Of a stretch of 64,000 bases of DNA, positions 23,234-35,632 are shown in pieces (position 1 is the first letter of the stretch; each line of letters opens with the position of its first letter). The position numbers and the translations under genes were made by a program. The DNA is from Telopea speciosissima (lineage: Eukaryota > Streptophyta > Magnoliopsida > Proteales > Proteaceae): assembly GCF_018873765.1 (NCBI RefSeq), contig NC_057923.1, positions 58,336,593 to 58,400,592 on the forward strand, written 5' to 3'. Below the pieces are notes generated by a model that was given only the letters and a program-made list of their open reading frames with translations, ran no database searches and had not been told where the DNA came from.

Positions 23234-23503
23234 TAGGGATGTAAATGAGTAATCGAAATCCGTTTTTGTATCCGTATCCGTATTCGTTTAGTACTATCCG
23301 AATCCATTCGAAAGCTAAATGGATGCGGATACGGATAGGTTATAGCTATCCGAAAAATTATATTTACATATAAACGGATAAAATATTCGATCCATATCCG
23401 TATCCGTATCCATTTAACACTATCCAAATCCGTTCGATAACTAATAGAATGCAAATGCGGATATAACCATATCCGAGCCGAATCGGATCCGTTTACAGCC
23501 CCC
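23234..23503. repeat. Foldback MITE with 'TATCCGTATCCG' core
   Basis: The ends GGGATGTAAATG and (reverse) GGGGCTGTAAACGGATCCGA are inverted. The inside is a run of ATCCGTATCC/GGATACGGAT units in both orientations (about 23260-23420). Non-coding. Confidence 0.5.
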
Positions 23504-24904
23504 CACCCCTCCCCCTACATTTATATTGTAGGGTGTGGCAGCTGTTGCATCAGCTCACCCTATTTAATGTCGGCGGTTAAAACTATCGACCCATCCGCCC
23601 ACGCCACCGGCAGCCTTTTGACATTATGTTCTTCGTTACCGAAAAAATGTGTACTCTGCAAAAGCCAGAAATTGACACATGAGGGCAACTAACAACTTCT
23701 GAGTTTTGCACGTTTCCACACCTCTAAAGCACTTTGTATGCCTATGTAAGATTCCATAAAGTAAGCGCGGCGCTCACTTCATGATACGGGTCTCTTTTGG
23801 GTTAAGGTTTTGTGGGTAAATATTTTCTTATAAGGGAAATAGAACGCTACCCGGTCATGTGTCTTGTGTGATTCCTACGGTAGACACACAAGGCGCCTAT
23901 ATTATTTGGAATTCTTGCTTTTGCATGGAGATAAGATGGTCATTTTTAGGCGGTCAAGTCGTCTTATGTGTCTAGATGTGGGAGTCACATAAGACACCAA
24001 TACGAGATTACTTTAATCCCAGAAGGTGATCAAATTCCTCCCAACCATTGTAGATATTTCCATTTCAGATAGAAGGAACTAAGCTTCAGGCAAGCAAGTT
24101 AGATTTAAAACTTGAGAAGTGCTCCTTAAGGGCATCTTTCTAAACATAAAAACGAAAGTTCGAAGAGTCTATCCTCGGACCCAAAAGGAGACAAAAGTCA
24201 TGATAGAAACCCCCGTTTTCTTACCAAAGAATCGACACCTTTCAAATGAGGTGGATCTTTCCCTTGGCAGGCCCAGAAAGAAAGCTGCTTGTTTGTAAAG
24301 TGCGAAAGCTAAAGCGCTTAAGCTCTCTTATAGGGCATTGGGTCCGCTTGCTAAAAAAATCCCACTTATGATGAGCAGATGTCGCATTCAATTACGATTC
24401 ATACTCAACTACATGAATAGATGAGAGCAGATGGGCACGGAGCTCGTCTCGCTTGATGCATTCCACTCTGACTGATCGACTTAAACCTAAGTAGTTTAGT
24501 TTTTATGACCCTGTGGTATCATCAACAAGCTATTTTATTTGTTTTGTTGGAGCGCGTCAAAGCATGCTAACGCACAACGGTGCTCAACCATCGGGAGAGA
24601 GTGGTTGTAGATCAACTCAGCCGTTGCTTCTTTGGTCATAGATCAGCTAGGCGAATCCAACAAGCACTTGGGCCGAGTAAAACATATCTATGAGCACCGT
24701 TGCGCTAACCCACGCGCTGTAATTTTTCAGCTTGGTTCTAACATGCGCCTAACTCTCCATTGGGCGAAAGCAATCCTTTGGCTCGCATTGTTCTGGCATG
24801 CTAACCGTTGTATATAGTCGTGCCCTTTTCATTTGAAAATTATTTTGGGGCTCTTAACATCGTTATAACTCGTATACTTCCCTCTCCAACTAATGGTGGT
24901 TCGA

Positions 24905-25475
24905 AAAAAAGGGAATGGATGGGATACTTTTTTTTTTGTCTGACCCTTGGGTTTCCTCAACACCGATGCGTTCCTTTCTATCTGTTGGGCCACAATGTGA
25001 GTCTAAAATCAAGGTATGTGAGTTTATTTCTATGAATTCTTGGAATGTGACAGCACTTTCTCTATTTCTTTCCAAGTCTATGGTTTGTGATATTCTTAAG
25101 ATCCTGATTGCTACTTCTTTAGATCGATGGTGGTGCCTCTTGCCAAAGAATGGTTCTTTGACTACTAAAATGGCTGCCAACATTTTGTGTATTGAACTTC
25201 TACCTCACACTCTGAGGGATTGCTTAGTTTCCTTTCTCTCTAGATGGTGGCGGTTTTTTTGGAAACTTAAGGTTCATCTTAAATTCAAAATTCATCTTTG
25301 GAGGATCCTCCATGAGGATGTTCCTGTTAGAGAGATTTTGGGCAAATGAATAGGTCTTGGACTAATGAATTGTCTGATTTGTAATGCTCATATTGAATCG
25401 ATTTGACATGTTTTTGTCTTGTGATTTCTCTAAATGGATTTGGGTTGCGGGGCCGTTGGGACTTCGAACTGAACT
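24905..25475 (+). pseudogene. LINE C-terminal fragment (zinc-binding reverse-transcriptase domain)
   Basis: The frame from 24915 gives the order typical of the plant zf-RVT domain at the end of L1-type ORF2: DRWWCLLPKNGSLTTK (about 25120), WRFFWKLKVHLKFKIHLWRI (about 25250-25310) and VPVREILGK. After a frame change come ICNAHIESI and HVFLSCDFSKWIWVAGPLG (about 25380-25455), where the zinc-ligand Cys/His residues sit. The upstream RT and endonuclease are absent. Dead fragment, plus strand. The segment 25480-25620 is unassigned. Confidence 0.8.
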
Positions 25476-25894
25476 CACGCCTGATTCGTCCATTTTGTCC
25501 CTCCCTGTTATCTCAGCGCAATATAAGCTTGCCCTCAAAGCCTCATCTGTAAAGTCGAGCTTCTCAACTTCAGGAACCTTTGATGATGTAATTTATTTGT
25601 TATCTTTAGAAAATTTGCTTTTCTCTCTCACTTTAAAAAAAAAAAAAAGGACTCATGAAGGAAAGTTGTGCTTTTGCCCATTTTGCTTTCCTTTTCAATA
25701 CAGACTGCTAGCATCAAAGAAGTAGAATCAGACAAAGGAATTAAAACTCTTACCAAAGCAATACCATTGTTCACAATTTTTACATCCTCAGCACAAGTCA
25801 TTGAGTAAGACACTATAGTTTTAAGACAATCAGCAAGTGGTAGGAAAAACTTCCCCCAATTCTTATATTCCAATTGCAAAATCAAACCTATCGT

Positions 25895-26594
25895 CTACAA
25901 TGTTTCTGTTTCTTTGGCTCTGCTGTTCAAATTTTGGTGATCATATTCTGTTTCTCTTTTAGGTTTCTGATCTTGACTCCCTTCTGTTTCATCTCCAATC
26001 TTAGGATCTTCGATGAGAATCTCTGTTTCTCTCATGTGTTCTGGATTCCCATTTCCTTTTGTTTCATCTCCATTCCTAAAATCTTGATCGAGACTCTCCT
26101 CTGTTTCTCTTTTAGGTTTGTGATCTTGATTCCCCTCTGTTTCATCTCCAATCTTAAGGTCTCGGATGAGAGTCTCTGTTTCTCTCTTGAGTTCTGGATC
26201 CCCATGTCCTTTTGTTTCATCTCCATTTCTAGAATCTTGGTTGAGATTCTCCTCCGTTACTATTTTTGGTTCCTGATCCTGATTCCTTTCTTTTGTATCT
26301 CCTTTCCCAGTATCCTGGCTGAGATCCTCATCTATTTCTCCTGCCAGTTCCTGATTCCGTTCTGTCTTATCTCCATTACAAGCATTCTTACCTTTCTCCG
26401 AAACAAGTTGCCCAACCTTGACATATTTCTCCATGAATTTATACTCCCAGTCCTGTAAGACTTCGAGTTCATCAGGTTCCAGACCTTCAAGGTTCCCTGT
26501 CAGGTCTTGGGGGTCAAAAGACATGAGAGCTAAGGCTCGACTGGCATCCCTCCCAGCAAACAAGGCATATGGCCCACCAGGACCGTAAAACATT
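25895..26594 (-). CDS. MSBP: Membrane steroid-binding protein (MAPR/cytochrome b5-like), exon 2
   Basis: Exon 2 follows acceptor TTCATGTGCAG at 26595 and joins in phase to exon 1 (AG|A gives Arg102). Joined, the CDS is 1005 nt and 334 aa. The exon starts MFYGPGGPYALFAGRDASRA and DWEYKFMEKYVKVG, the second half of the cytochrome b5-like heme/steroid-binding domain of plant MSBP (MAPR family). Such proteins sit in ER or plasma membrane; in Arabidopsis MSBP1 binds steroids and dampens brassinosteroid signalling, and MSBPs scaffold lignin P450s. The tail beyond residue about 170 is unusual: very acidic and polar, with two 51-residue repeats (NGDETKG..RETE..IGDETEG..KPKRETE) plus partial units, making the protein about 100 residues longer than the usual 220-235. 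Confidence 0.9.
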
Positions 26595-28215
26595 CTGCAC
26601 ATGAAGAAGGAAGACGCATAAGCTCTATGCTGAAGGGAAAACTTCAAGTACAAAAACTTAACCTTGAACATTGATTCCCGAGACTAACATAGTAAAATGT
26701 AAAGTTGCCACATAAAAGTATGTTGGAGTTTGGAACCATGAATTTCTGAAACCTTATTTTCATTCTCAGATTTTTTTGGACTTTCTAGATCAGAAAAATT
26801 TATATAGCAAATCAAAAGTAGTGAGCACAATAAACGAGGTCCCAACGTAGTGGCAGAGCATCCATGCAAACTAGATCGCAGCTCAGATATCATTGAGTAA
26901 GCCACCATAGGCAAACCATTCCTATCCAGTGTTCCCCCGGCAAGTTTACCAGCTAGTGCATTAGAGGTACATGATGCAGAGGGGGGAAAAAAATCATGGA
27001 TGATGGACAGACCAATATTCTCTTAATCATATAAGGTGTGTTTCATATTTGGCTGTTTAAGGCCACAAACCCTTGAAATTATAGTATTACATTTGCATGA
27101 AAACCCCAATATACAAACCAGAGGAAAGAAAGATACAGCCTACAGTTCATCACAACATAAAAAGGACTATCGAAGTAAAAACTCCAATGATAACTACCAA
27201 AACATCACATTAAATCCAAGCTAGCTATTTGGACGGCTATTTGATCCTAACCTTCCATTTAATAAAGAGACAAAATCACCATAATTAATAATAAAAAACT
27301 ACAAATCTGCACATGTATAATGCTACCCATGGTCCTGCATCACATTAAATCAACTCCCAATGGTAACTCCAAGGGATATGAGGGTGGTGTACTCACTTTA
27401 GCCACATCACTTATCATTGCAAGGGCTGCATTCTTTAGGAGAGGACTACATATGCAGAGGAATTTGAAGTCATTAGTACGAGAATTGCATCAGAGGCTCA
27501 GACCTCAATAGAATTATATCATTGTTGCTTTATGGAGTGAAAAAAAAATCATTTTCAGAAAAAATAAATTGTACAAGCTGATTTTGGAGAACTAATCTTG
27601 TATATTTATTTCTGTAGATTTTGTTTCATGTTTTCAACCTTGTTCTTTACTACAGTGAAAGCTCATTGTTTTACTTCTTTTAAATGCTTCATTTACATCA
27701 ATGCAGAATTCTCTTACTGTTGTTGCCTATCCTCCCCCCTCCCCCCCCCCCCCCCACACACAAAATAAATAAAATAATGGCTTCAATTATTTAAACTTTA
27801 CCCCCAAGAAAAGGAGCAAAAAAGTTTTTGAAGACTAAAACCTTTAAGGACCACAACTATGAGTGAATTAGAATATCACTAGCAGTTCAAATCAACCAAG
27901 TAGATTCTCTCTCTTTACCCATTATATTCTCTAACTTATTCCAATTCTCTCCTTTCTAGCATTTTTTTTAACTTCAAGTGCCAGGAAGTCACATCTCATG
28001 TCAACTCTTCTCCTGATTGTGTGCCAAGCCAAGCTTAATAACTGAGAGATAATTGAGTTTGATGCATTTGTAAGTCCTAACTTTAGTATCATAGATAGGT
28101 TGAAGCATTAAGTATGTTTCTCCTGCTTAAGAATGAGATTAATTACTGACGCAAAAAGGAATACAATCTTACAATTACTCTCACAACATATTGCAGTACG
28201 ACAAAAACAACTGGA

Positions 28216-28414
28216 TACGGGCAGGATTCAGACAACTCTTCAACAACAATACAAAGTAAATACCAAGCCTAAGATCCATGAATACGGGCAGGATTCAGAC
28301 AACTCTTCAATAACAATACAAAGTAAATACCAAGCCTAAGATCCATGAATACGGGCAGGATTCAGACAACTCTTATAACAATACAAAGTAAATACCAAGC
28401 CTAAGATCCATGAA
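28216..28414. repeat. 67-bp tandem repeat, three copies
   Basis: Units start at 28216, 28283 and 28350 with TACGGGCAGGATTCAGACAA and end CCTAAGATCCATGAA. The third unit is two bases shorter. The near-identity suggests recent duplication or replication slippage inside the MSBP intron. Confidence 0.9.
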
Positions 28415-28825
28415 TATATTCACACATAGCAGGACGATGTTAGATCCTCGGAGAAAAAAGAATTAGAAATACTGAAAAAAATGTGGATAAAAAAGAAAGA
28501 AAAACACGAGGCTAAGAGCTATAAATAGATGAATTGGTTGCAGGTCAGTGATAGATGCTCAGCAAAGCATGACAGCAATGGAAAGACAAAGGTCAAGCTT
28601 AATAGCCACCAAAAGATCCATCGGTTGCAGGACAACAATAGATGCACAGGAAAAAGGAAAGATCAAAGAGTTATATAAGATTGTGAGAGAGCTTGGGGAG
28701 AAGAGAAATAGTTAAAAAAAAAGAATAAAGAAATAAAATCAAATGGTAATAAAAATAATACTTCCTCACTTCTTAGCGAGAGCTAGATCAGTTCTGATAA
28801 TACTAGTTCTTGCCTTATCGATCTT

Positions 28826-29235
28826 TTTTTTTTCCTGGGATAAATAATGACTTTTAATAGATGAGGTTAGCCAAAAAGTCCCCAAAACAGAGGGGGGCGA
28901 GGGGAGAGAAATCACTGTCAAACAGTATCTATCACAAAAGGATATTAAACCCAAACACCATTTAGGTCAGACAACCCCTTGATTGGTCATAAAATCAGCC
29001 AACTCATCCATCATCCCTGGCTTCCAATGGAACAAGCAGTTCACTTGAGAAGATAGGTGCTTTATTTGCTTAATCTCAGATGCAAACCTCCGTGACTGAT
29101 CCTCGTCCGATGCTACCACAGGAGTCTAGTAGCTGAATTACCTTCTACCAATAAATCCTTAAAGCCTTCCATAATGGCATCCAGCCCAGGTGAAGACAAA
29201 CTATGTCACCTTCTGATTTAGCACTATTGTGAGAA
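28826..29235 (-). pseudogene. LINE 3' fragment with RNase H-like (RVT_3) end and poly-A
   Basis: On the minus strand: GLDAIMEGFKDLLVEGNSAT, then after a frameshift VVASDEDQSRRFASEIKQIK and MDELADFMTNQGVV. This matches the end of the RNase H-like domain carried by many plant LINEs. A terminal A-tract (T-run at about 28826-28836 on plus) marks the 3' end. Confidence 0.6.
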
Positions 29236-29714
29236 AATTTTATACAAAAGAAATCAAACAGGTCATGGAATATACAACTGCAGTTAATCAGCATTGAATT
29301 TCTGAAAGAAGGTCATAACTTTCAACAGGTGGCATTTTCAATGTGCACCTTTCTTTTCTCCCCTCTCTTTAGATGATCTTGCAACATTGTTAGCTTTTCA
29401 AGAGATGCATAGATGGTTAGCTAAGTCCCAGCCAAGGAGTTGGACAAAAATCTATTAGGACAGATCAATAACTTCAGTCTGATGTGTCATGCAACTGTAA
29501 GTCAAACCATCTACCCTCTGATTAAAAAAAAAAATAAACAAGACCAGGTATCTAAAGGCCCAAAACAAGAAACACCCTTAACGGTGCAACTGGTAGACAC
29601 AAGTACACAACAAAACTAAAACATTGGTTGACTAGTCCCTCTCGAAGTCGCCAATACCTGAAGGACCAAAGTAGACCAAAGCTGATCTTTCTGTAATTGG
29701 AACTTACCCGTCAT

Positions 29715-29880
29715 GAAAAATATAAGGGCAAAAGAATGGTACCTGGTCGTGTGGCTTCTGCGCCCAAACATAGGAGCGCTTGAAAGTACCACCCTGCCCC
29801 CCCCCCCCCATTAAATCAAAAATCGCATTGATGCTCCTGCGTGTGCTCTCATTGGCCCCCGTGCTGGTGCAGGTGTTACC
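29715..29880. repeat. Member of the foldback repeat family
   Basis: Begins GGGCAAAAGAATGGTACCTGG and continues GTCGTGTGGCTTCTGCGCCC and AGGAGCGC. It contains a C-run (about 29798-29810) and ends with CTCATTGGCCCCCGTGCTGG. The wording is shared with copies near 4500, 38930, 39700, 45600 and 49660. Confidence 0.4.
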
Positions 29881-31604
29881 CAACCATATAGCAATCTCTT
29901 GCCCAAAATATAATATCTATTCCATAAGTTTCTTTTCCACTAGCTTATTTTTTTGGTCAATCTCTTTTACTTCTTATATGTTCATAGATAGAGCTTTTTC
30001 CTTTCTATGGAGACAAATTTACTGGATAAGAATTTTGGTAAAGTACAACCCTTGCAAGAACATACTATCTTCGTAGATAAAGGCATATCGCTATCGAGAC
30101 TGTTTCACAAGGAATTCTTGTGAATACCTTCCACATGAAAGGCGACTTGTCTGACTGCCTTTATTTGGTGGCATTAATAACAGCTAACAATCATGTTCTT
30201 ATGATATTTAGCTGTATAAGAAAAACAAAAATAAGTTGGAACCATTCTGCCCACCATATGAGAATCCCATTGTAAGCGGCACTAGTTTCATCACAACAGT
30301 ACCTCAATGAAGTTTAATCCAGAGCCAATTTTTTAGACATGTTTTAATTGTGTCATGATACTTATAACCGTTTTCCACAGATTCAGGTTCACCATTTATA
30401 ACTCGCGTCACTTTATCATTGTCTATTAAGTGATTACCAATATAAACTCTTTTCACTTGGCTGTGTAGACTAATTTTGCTAATTTAACTTGCCAATCATG
30501 AGGACGTATAACGATTTCATGGCAATCGATCCACAGATTTCAGTCTAAGACTTTAACAAATGTGTAACCCATAATGTTGACATTAAAAATCACCAGCCAT
30601 TTTCAAAAAATGATGACCCCTCAGATTCTGAGCTTATCGTGGCCGAATGAGTAGGCTACCCTGATCAGCAGTGAACCAAGTTGATTCCATGATTTTCCTA
30701 TGCCGATTTTGGCGGACCGTGCTCAATCCTGGTGAACTCATGCGGTATCGACGTGCCCAGAGGCCAGATGCGAACCCGTTCACGGTCCGTAGGACCAACC
30801 CTTCTAGATTAAGAAATCTTAAGGTCATGGGAGAAGGCAAATCGCATATTCTCCTTCCTTTCCAAGATGATCTGCAACGTCATGGGCTTCTCAGAATGTT
30901 CATAGGCAATTAGTTCAGTTCCAGTTTAAGATTTGGAAACGATATATGAGGAGAGATCAATGGCAACAGTCTGATTTCTGATATGTGGTGCAATTATACA
31001 TCAACCCTCTGCCCTCTAATAGAAATTAAATGAGACCAGCACCTGAAGGACCAAAACTTGGCAACATTAGTAGAAGCAGCAAAACCAGAACTGTGGTTAT
31101 TCACTGTCAAGGTCACTAACACCTGATGAAACTAAGCTGATGTGTCTGTAATTAGTATTAAGTTACAGTTCCTTTTGATATATAATTTCTCTCTTCTCTA
31201 AGTTACTATGCCACTACTTTCTCTGTTTGGTCCCTTTGTATTTCTTATATGCATTATTCATAGAGCAAGCTCTATAATCTCTGTTTCATTCATGAGATTA
31301 TTCTGAAGAACTTTTGCATAAGGTGGCTTGTCTGACCCTTTTAATTTGGTGCCTTTCAAAATGACCAACATTCAACTTAAATTGATCAAAACTACCATAC
31401 AAAATGGTTTTCTCGCTTCAACCAAACTTCGTAACTTTTGACTAAAATTATCTCGAGCAACCACAACGGAAGAACCCATTATACTCTAATTCCTATTCAT
31501 TCTCATGTGATAAAACAGAATTAAAACACTTCAAACCTCAAATTACCACCATTAATGACCAGAAAACGCAAAATTTATAGAAATCAATGGAGCAAAACCC
31601 ATAC

Positions 31605-31909
31605 CTAGACATAGAAACATCGTAAACATTTCCTTTGATGGCCATCAACAATGGCTTCTTAGGATCCGATCCATTGTAAACCCTCAATTCCTCCTCTGTA
31701 ATCTCTCCAAGCTGAACTGGCTCAACAACCGCCGGTATTTCCATAGTACTAAAGCTTCTCTCTTGCGGCTTCAACTCTTCAGGCCCAACAAACATTCCAG
31801 AAACTAAACGATAAACACCGATCATGAGAGCCAATATCGTGAAGAAAGCCGCCGGAGATAGACCTGTATAGGCCGCGATTGCGTCAGTAATTGTTGAGGA
31901 AAACGCCAT
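31605..31909 (-). CDS. MSBP: Membrane steroid-binding protein, exon 1
   Basis: ATG at 31909 (MAFSSTITDAIAAYTGLSPA). A single N-terminal membrane segment lies at about residues 20-40 (AAFFTILALMIGVYRLVSGM), followed by a short linker and the first half of the cytochrome b5-like fold (EITEEELRVYNGSDPKKPLL, then AIKGNVYDVSMS). The donor is GTCTAG|GTATGG, so the exon ends at 31605 in phase 2. An in-frame GTG three codons upstream is not preferred. The two-exon structure with this split is the usual one for the family. A minus-strand leader with GGGTTAGGGTTTTAGGGTTAGG (telo-box-like, about 31965-31985) lies just upstream, a motif common in promoters of growth-related plant genes. Confidence 0.92.
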
Positions 31910-32371
31910 TTTCGTCACTTGCAGAGAAAAGGGTCACAATAGAAGATAAAGAAAAAGCGTTGAGGGTTAGGGTTTTAGGGTTAGGTGCAGAGAAGCGTCT
32001 TCTGTAACTGCGTGGCGTCACGTATTCACGTTTACATGTATTGTCCAGCTCTGCAAGTCGAGAAAAGGAAAGAAATTGAAGAAAAAAGAATGAGTTAGGT
32101 GGAACCTGTGACTCGACCAAAAGGTCGAAAATGATTCCATGTTGGCGTTGTCTATCGTAATCAATGGGGAGTGGGGACATTGTTAAGGAAACGTTTTACA
32201 GTTCAAATGGGCCGTTTCGTTAGTGGGGACCCCAAGAGGGGCCACTTTGTACTCCTTAAAAGAGAGTGGTTGGTCTCATGATTTATCATCGAATCTAATG
32301 GTAGATGTGTGAGTGTCTGAGTGATACCGACCTTGGAGGATTATTAGTTATATAGCCGCGAACATTAGGTG

Positions 32372-32619
32372 CATGGTTTTAGTGCACGGTATCGGAACGG
32401 GTATCGGCAACACGTAAAATCGATATGATACCGATACAATATCGATCAAGATCGATTGTATCAAGTAAAATTACACCTAAAATTCTTTAAAAAGGAATTT
32501 TTTGACCATTTTACCCTTTGTCCGAACTGTGCTATCGATACGGTATCGATGTCGATGATTAGTAAAACCGATACTTATCACCCGATACGAGAGATACGAT
32601 ACCAATACTTAGAACCATG
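32372..32619. repeat. MITE of the 'CATGGTT..GGTATCGG' family, copy 1
   Basis: The inverted ends CATGGTTTTAGTGCACGGTATCG and (reverse) CATGGTTCTAAGTATTGGTATCG enclose 248 bp. The inside has repeated ATCGATA/GATACCGATAC words and a conserved middle (AAAATTACACC..TTTTACCCTTTGTCCG). Non-coding. Confidence 0.65.
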
Positions 32620-32689
32620 ATTAGGTGTGTGTACAAGATGGAACGAGCAACAGCAATGACCTTCGGGTGAGAAAAAAGTGGCTTTATGC

Positions 32690-33125
32690 CTTTATCTAAC
32701 AACTTCAAAGTCAGTTTCAATCGTTTAGTTCGGGTCGATTTCGATTCAGGTTGAGTGGATTTCGGTGTGGGAATGGTGACGAAACCAAACCAATAAGAAA
32801 AGTTTGGTTCAGTTTTCAGATTGTATCGGTTTGTCATCATGGTCAGTTTCAATTTCGTCCAGTTTGGATTTGGTTTAACATACATATTTATACAAAACTA
32901 TGGAAAAAATTGATTGTTTTTAATGGATTTTGGGTTGTTATCGTTTCTTATCGAGGTAGGTCGGTTTGTTTTAGTTTCAGTTCGGGTTTAGAGCTGATTT
33001 TGGTTTCGGTGTTAGGTTCTTTAGGTTTTGGGGTTGTAATACCCCAATCTGAAACCTGTCCAATAAGACATCATTTATGATTCGGTTTGGATTGGTTTAC
33101 CGGGTTCGGTCTCCATTTTGACACC
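32690..33125. repeat. Degenerate 'TTCGGTTTGG' repeat
   Basis: A long stretch made of TTCGGTTT, TTTGGTT and GGGTTTAG words ending CTCCATTTTGACACCCGTAC. It resembles 3330-3515 and 34629-34880. No coding capacity. The segment 33130-36600 is otherwise AT-rich intergenic DNA with no gene visible. Confidence 0.35.
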
Positions 33126-34628
33126 CGTACTTCAAACATAGGTAGTATCGATCACATCAGACACTTTTACCCCTCAAGATAATAACTATACAGTCATTTT
33201 AACTATTTTGACCTTCCTTATCTCGATACCATTGATATTAGGGGTGCAACCAGACCGAATTGGTCAGACTATATAAAACACTAGCCCAACCCTAATTCCT
33301 CTTAGCTTAACAATGCCCAACCCAGCCCGAGGTTACCCTGGGATATCGTAGCTGAAGCCCAGCTCTACTTTTTATCCTGCACCATTCAAACAATTTTCTA
33401 AAGCTATTTTTATTACATCAGCTACGGAATTACAAGTCCTAGAGGTATATGAGTATATGCCTTATATTACAAACTATAGATGTCAAATAAAGCATGAGAT
33501 TGTATTTGGTATGCATTCTTGGAATAGATTCTAGGTTTAAAATGCATTCTGAAAACCAGTTCTCTATTCTCTTGCTTTTAAGATGCTCTTGTAGACCTAA
33601 AATCTATTCAAAAAATACGGACCAAACACAGCCTGAAACTTTAAGTAAGTTATCTATCACTTCCCATTTCTCAAGGCTGTTATGCCATATTTCCCTGGTT
33701 AATATACTAGTTAGAGACTTGGAGCTTCAAAATCTAAGTATACTACTAGCTCTTCAAATTTTCATTTCTAAATAAGATTAAGTTTTTAGGTGTGAGAAAT
33801 AGTAGAGTTAAAAAAAAAAAAAAAGATTAGGTGTTTTCATACTAAATAAACTTGCTTTGAAAAGGAAAAATACAGACAATGATTCAGGAAAGGGTCAACG
33901 CAAGGAGCTATAAGCCTTCGAAGCAATCTATGGAGTTTGCCGTTATCTAAACGGGTCTTGCAAGAAAATAGGATTTCATATTGAGCTCCAAATATACGCT
34001 ATTAGAGCCCCCTCCTATTTGATGATTCGATTTGGGGAGCCCTCCTTTGTCAGAACTAGTACCCTGGCATCGGAGGGAATCCAACCTCTCCCTTTAGGAA
34101 ATTATTTGATTTAATATTTATTCGACAAAATATTTTGTTTTCAATATAGTGACACTATTGTAAACCCGTTTTGGAAAGATTCTTTATCCAGTTTTGATGA
34201 AACCACCCAATAATCATTTAAAAGTTCTTGTATAGAGCTTTCCAACACACTTTTTCTATGAAAATTTATGCTCTTTTAAAGTTTGGAACCTATTGATTGA
34301 GACCTCAATTTTCTATAGGGTTTCTCCAACTTTTTTTGCTTTGCCTTCCAAGCTCTGCATGTGATTCCAAATGGTGCCTAGGTTCATTCTATGAGATTTT
34401 TGGCTTAATCTAAACAACTCGAAGGATTGAATATCACTCTTAACATAAACATTCTTGGATCAATGAGGATATCCATCCCAAAATCCAACTATTTTGGGAA
34501 TTTTTTTAAGTTAAATATTGCTTTAAGTATTATCTAACCCTCTTCTAAATAGGAACTGTTGCCCACATTTAAGGCATATTATGAAGTTTGGAAGAGTCCT
34601 TGCTCACTGAGTACAAGTTCTACTGTAA

Positions 34629-34880
34629 GTAGGGGTGTCGATCAATCGGTCGGTTCAGTCTCATTTTGGTCAGGCTGAACTGATTTTAGGCTGATATTAG
34701 GCCAATCCAAACCAAACTGGTTCGGTTTTAATTTTATCGGATTGGGTTAACATACTCTAATCAGGTTGTTTGGCGGTTCGGTTTTGTTTATTCATAGGCT
34801 TGGGCTAATAGACTCTTATCGGGCTGTTAGCGTTTCGGTTTTTCATATATACAATCCCCAGTTGGTTTGTTACATTCTTA
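34629..34880. repeat. Degenerate 'AGGGGTGTCGATC..CGGTTCGG' repeat
   Basis: Opens AGGGGTGTCGATCAATCGG and continues with alternating CGGTTCGGTTT and CAGGCTGAACTGA words. Typical non-coding plant interspersed repeat; right edge unclear. Confidence 0.35.
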
Positions 34881-35423
34881 AATTTGGTAACCTTTCATTG
34901 TACAATTGTAGCATGTAGTGCTCTGCATGTCTAGATCTAGGGTTTCTTTTGCATGAAGATGGCATATTAGGTAATTTAAGGTTATTTCATTTTCTTCATT
35001 CTTAGATGTTTTCAGTATATTTAATTTGATTTTTATAAAATCATATGATTCATTTTTAGACTAAGTAATTTTTTCATTGTAGGGTCATGCATTCATCATT
35101 TAAGTTACGTTTTAGAACTAGGCTATATGGCAGTACATAGTTGTAATTTCAGCATGTAATTTACATTAATTTTCTTATATTTCTGAAATAATTTCATGCT
35201 TATGCTTGGTTAGGTTTATATGGCAGTACTAGTGCCTAACCTTATATAATACCCATATTCTAACATAAATCAATTTTGATTGGATCTATTCAATCATAGA
35301 ATCAAATATAATCTTGTGAGTCCTAGACCCTAATTTACCTAATGATTCTAAATAGTTTCTGAAGAATGTTGGTTGAAACTCTTTTTTCTCACAAGAAAAG
35401 TCATTGTTCTCATAAATGTAATT

Positions 35424-35632
35424 CATGGTATTTCATCATTATCGGTCACTAGCAAAACTGATATTGATACTAATACGTATCGATCGTATTAAGACAATAT
35501 TAGACCAAAATGGCATATTTTTTCACCCAAAAAATAAAATAAAATCAGGTTTTAGCTGATTCACCGATACTATATTGGCCAGGTATCAATGTATACTACT
35601 ACGCCCGATTTACTATTGATTCCTAAAACCAT
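35424..35632. repeat. MITE of the 'CATGGT..TATCGG' family, copy 2 (degraded)
   Basis: Ends CATGGTATTTCATCATTATCGG and CCTAAAACCATG, with the shared internal CACTAGCAAAACTGATATTGA words. Confidence 0.5.

Larger units (their letters stand above)
26595..31604 (-). other. Intron 1 of MSBP (5,010 bp)
   Basis: Flanked by GTATGG and a TGCAG acceptor. It contains an exon-like open stretch (26800-26960), a C-run at about 27726-27755, the 67-bp tandem repeat, a LINE 3' fragment and a foldback repeat. The rest is AT-rich sequence in which I see no gene. Confidence 0.85.

Noticed and set aside
28216-28414. Regular repeats considered as CRISPR-like
   Set aside because: Contiguous 67-bp tandem units without spacers, in a plant intron.
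26595-31604. Alternative that MSBP exon 1 and exon 2 belong to different genes
   Set aside because: The splice phases match, the joined protein is collinear with the MSBP family through the heme-binding domain, and no competing exon is present.
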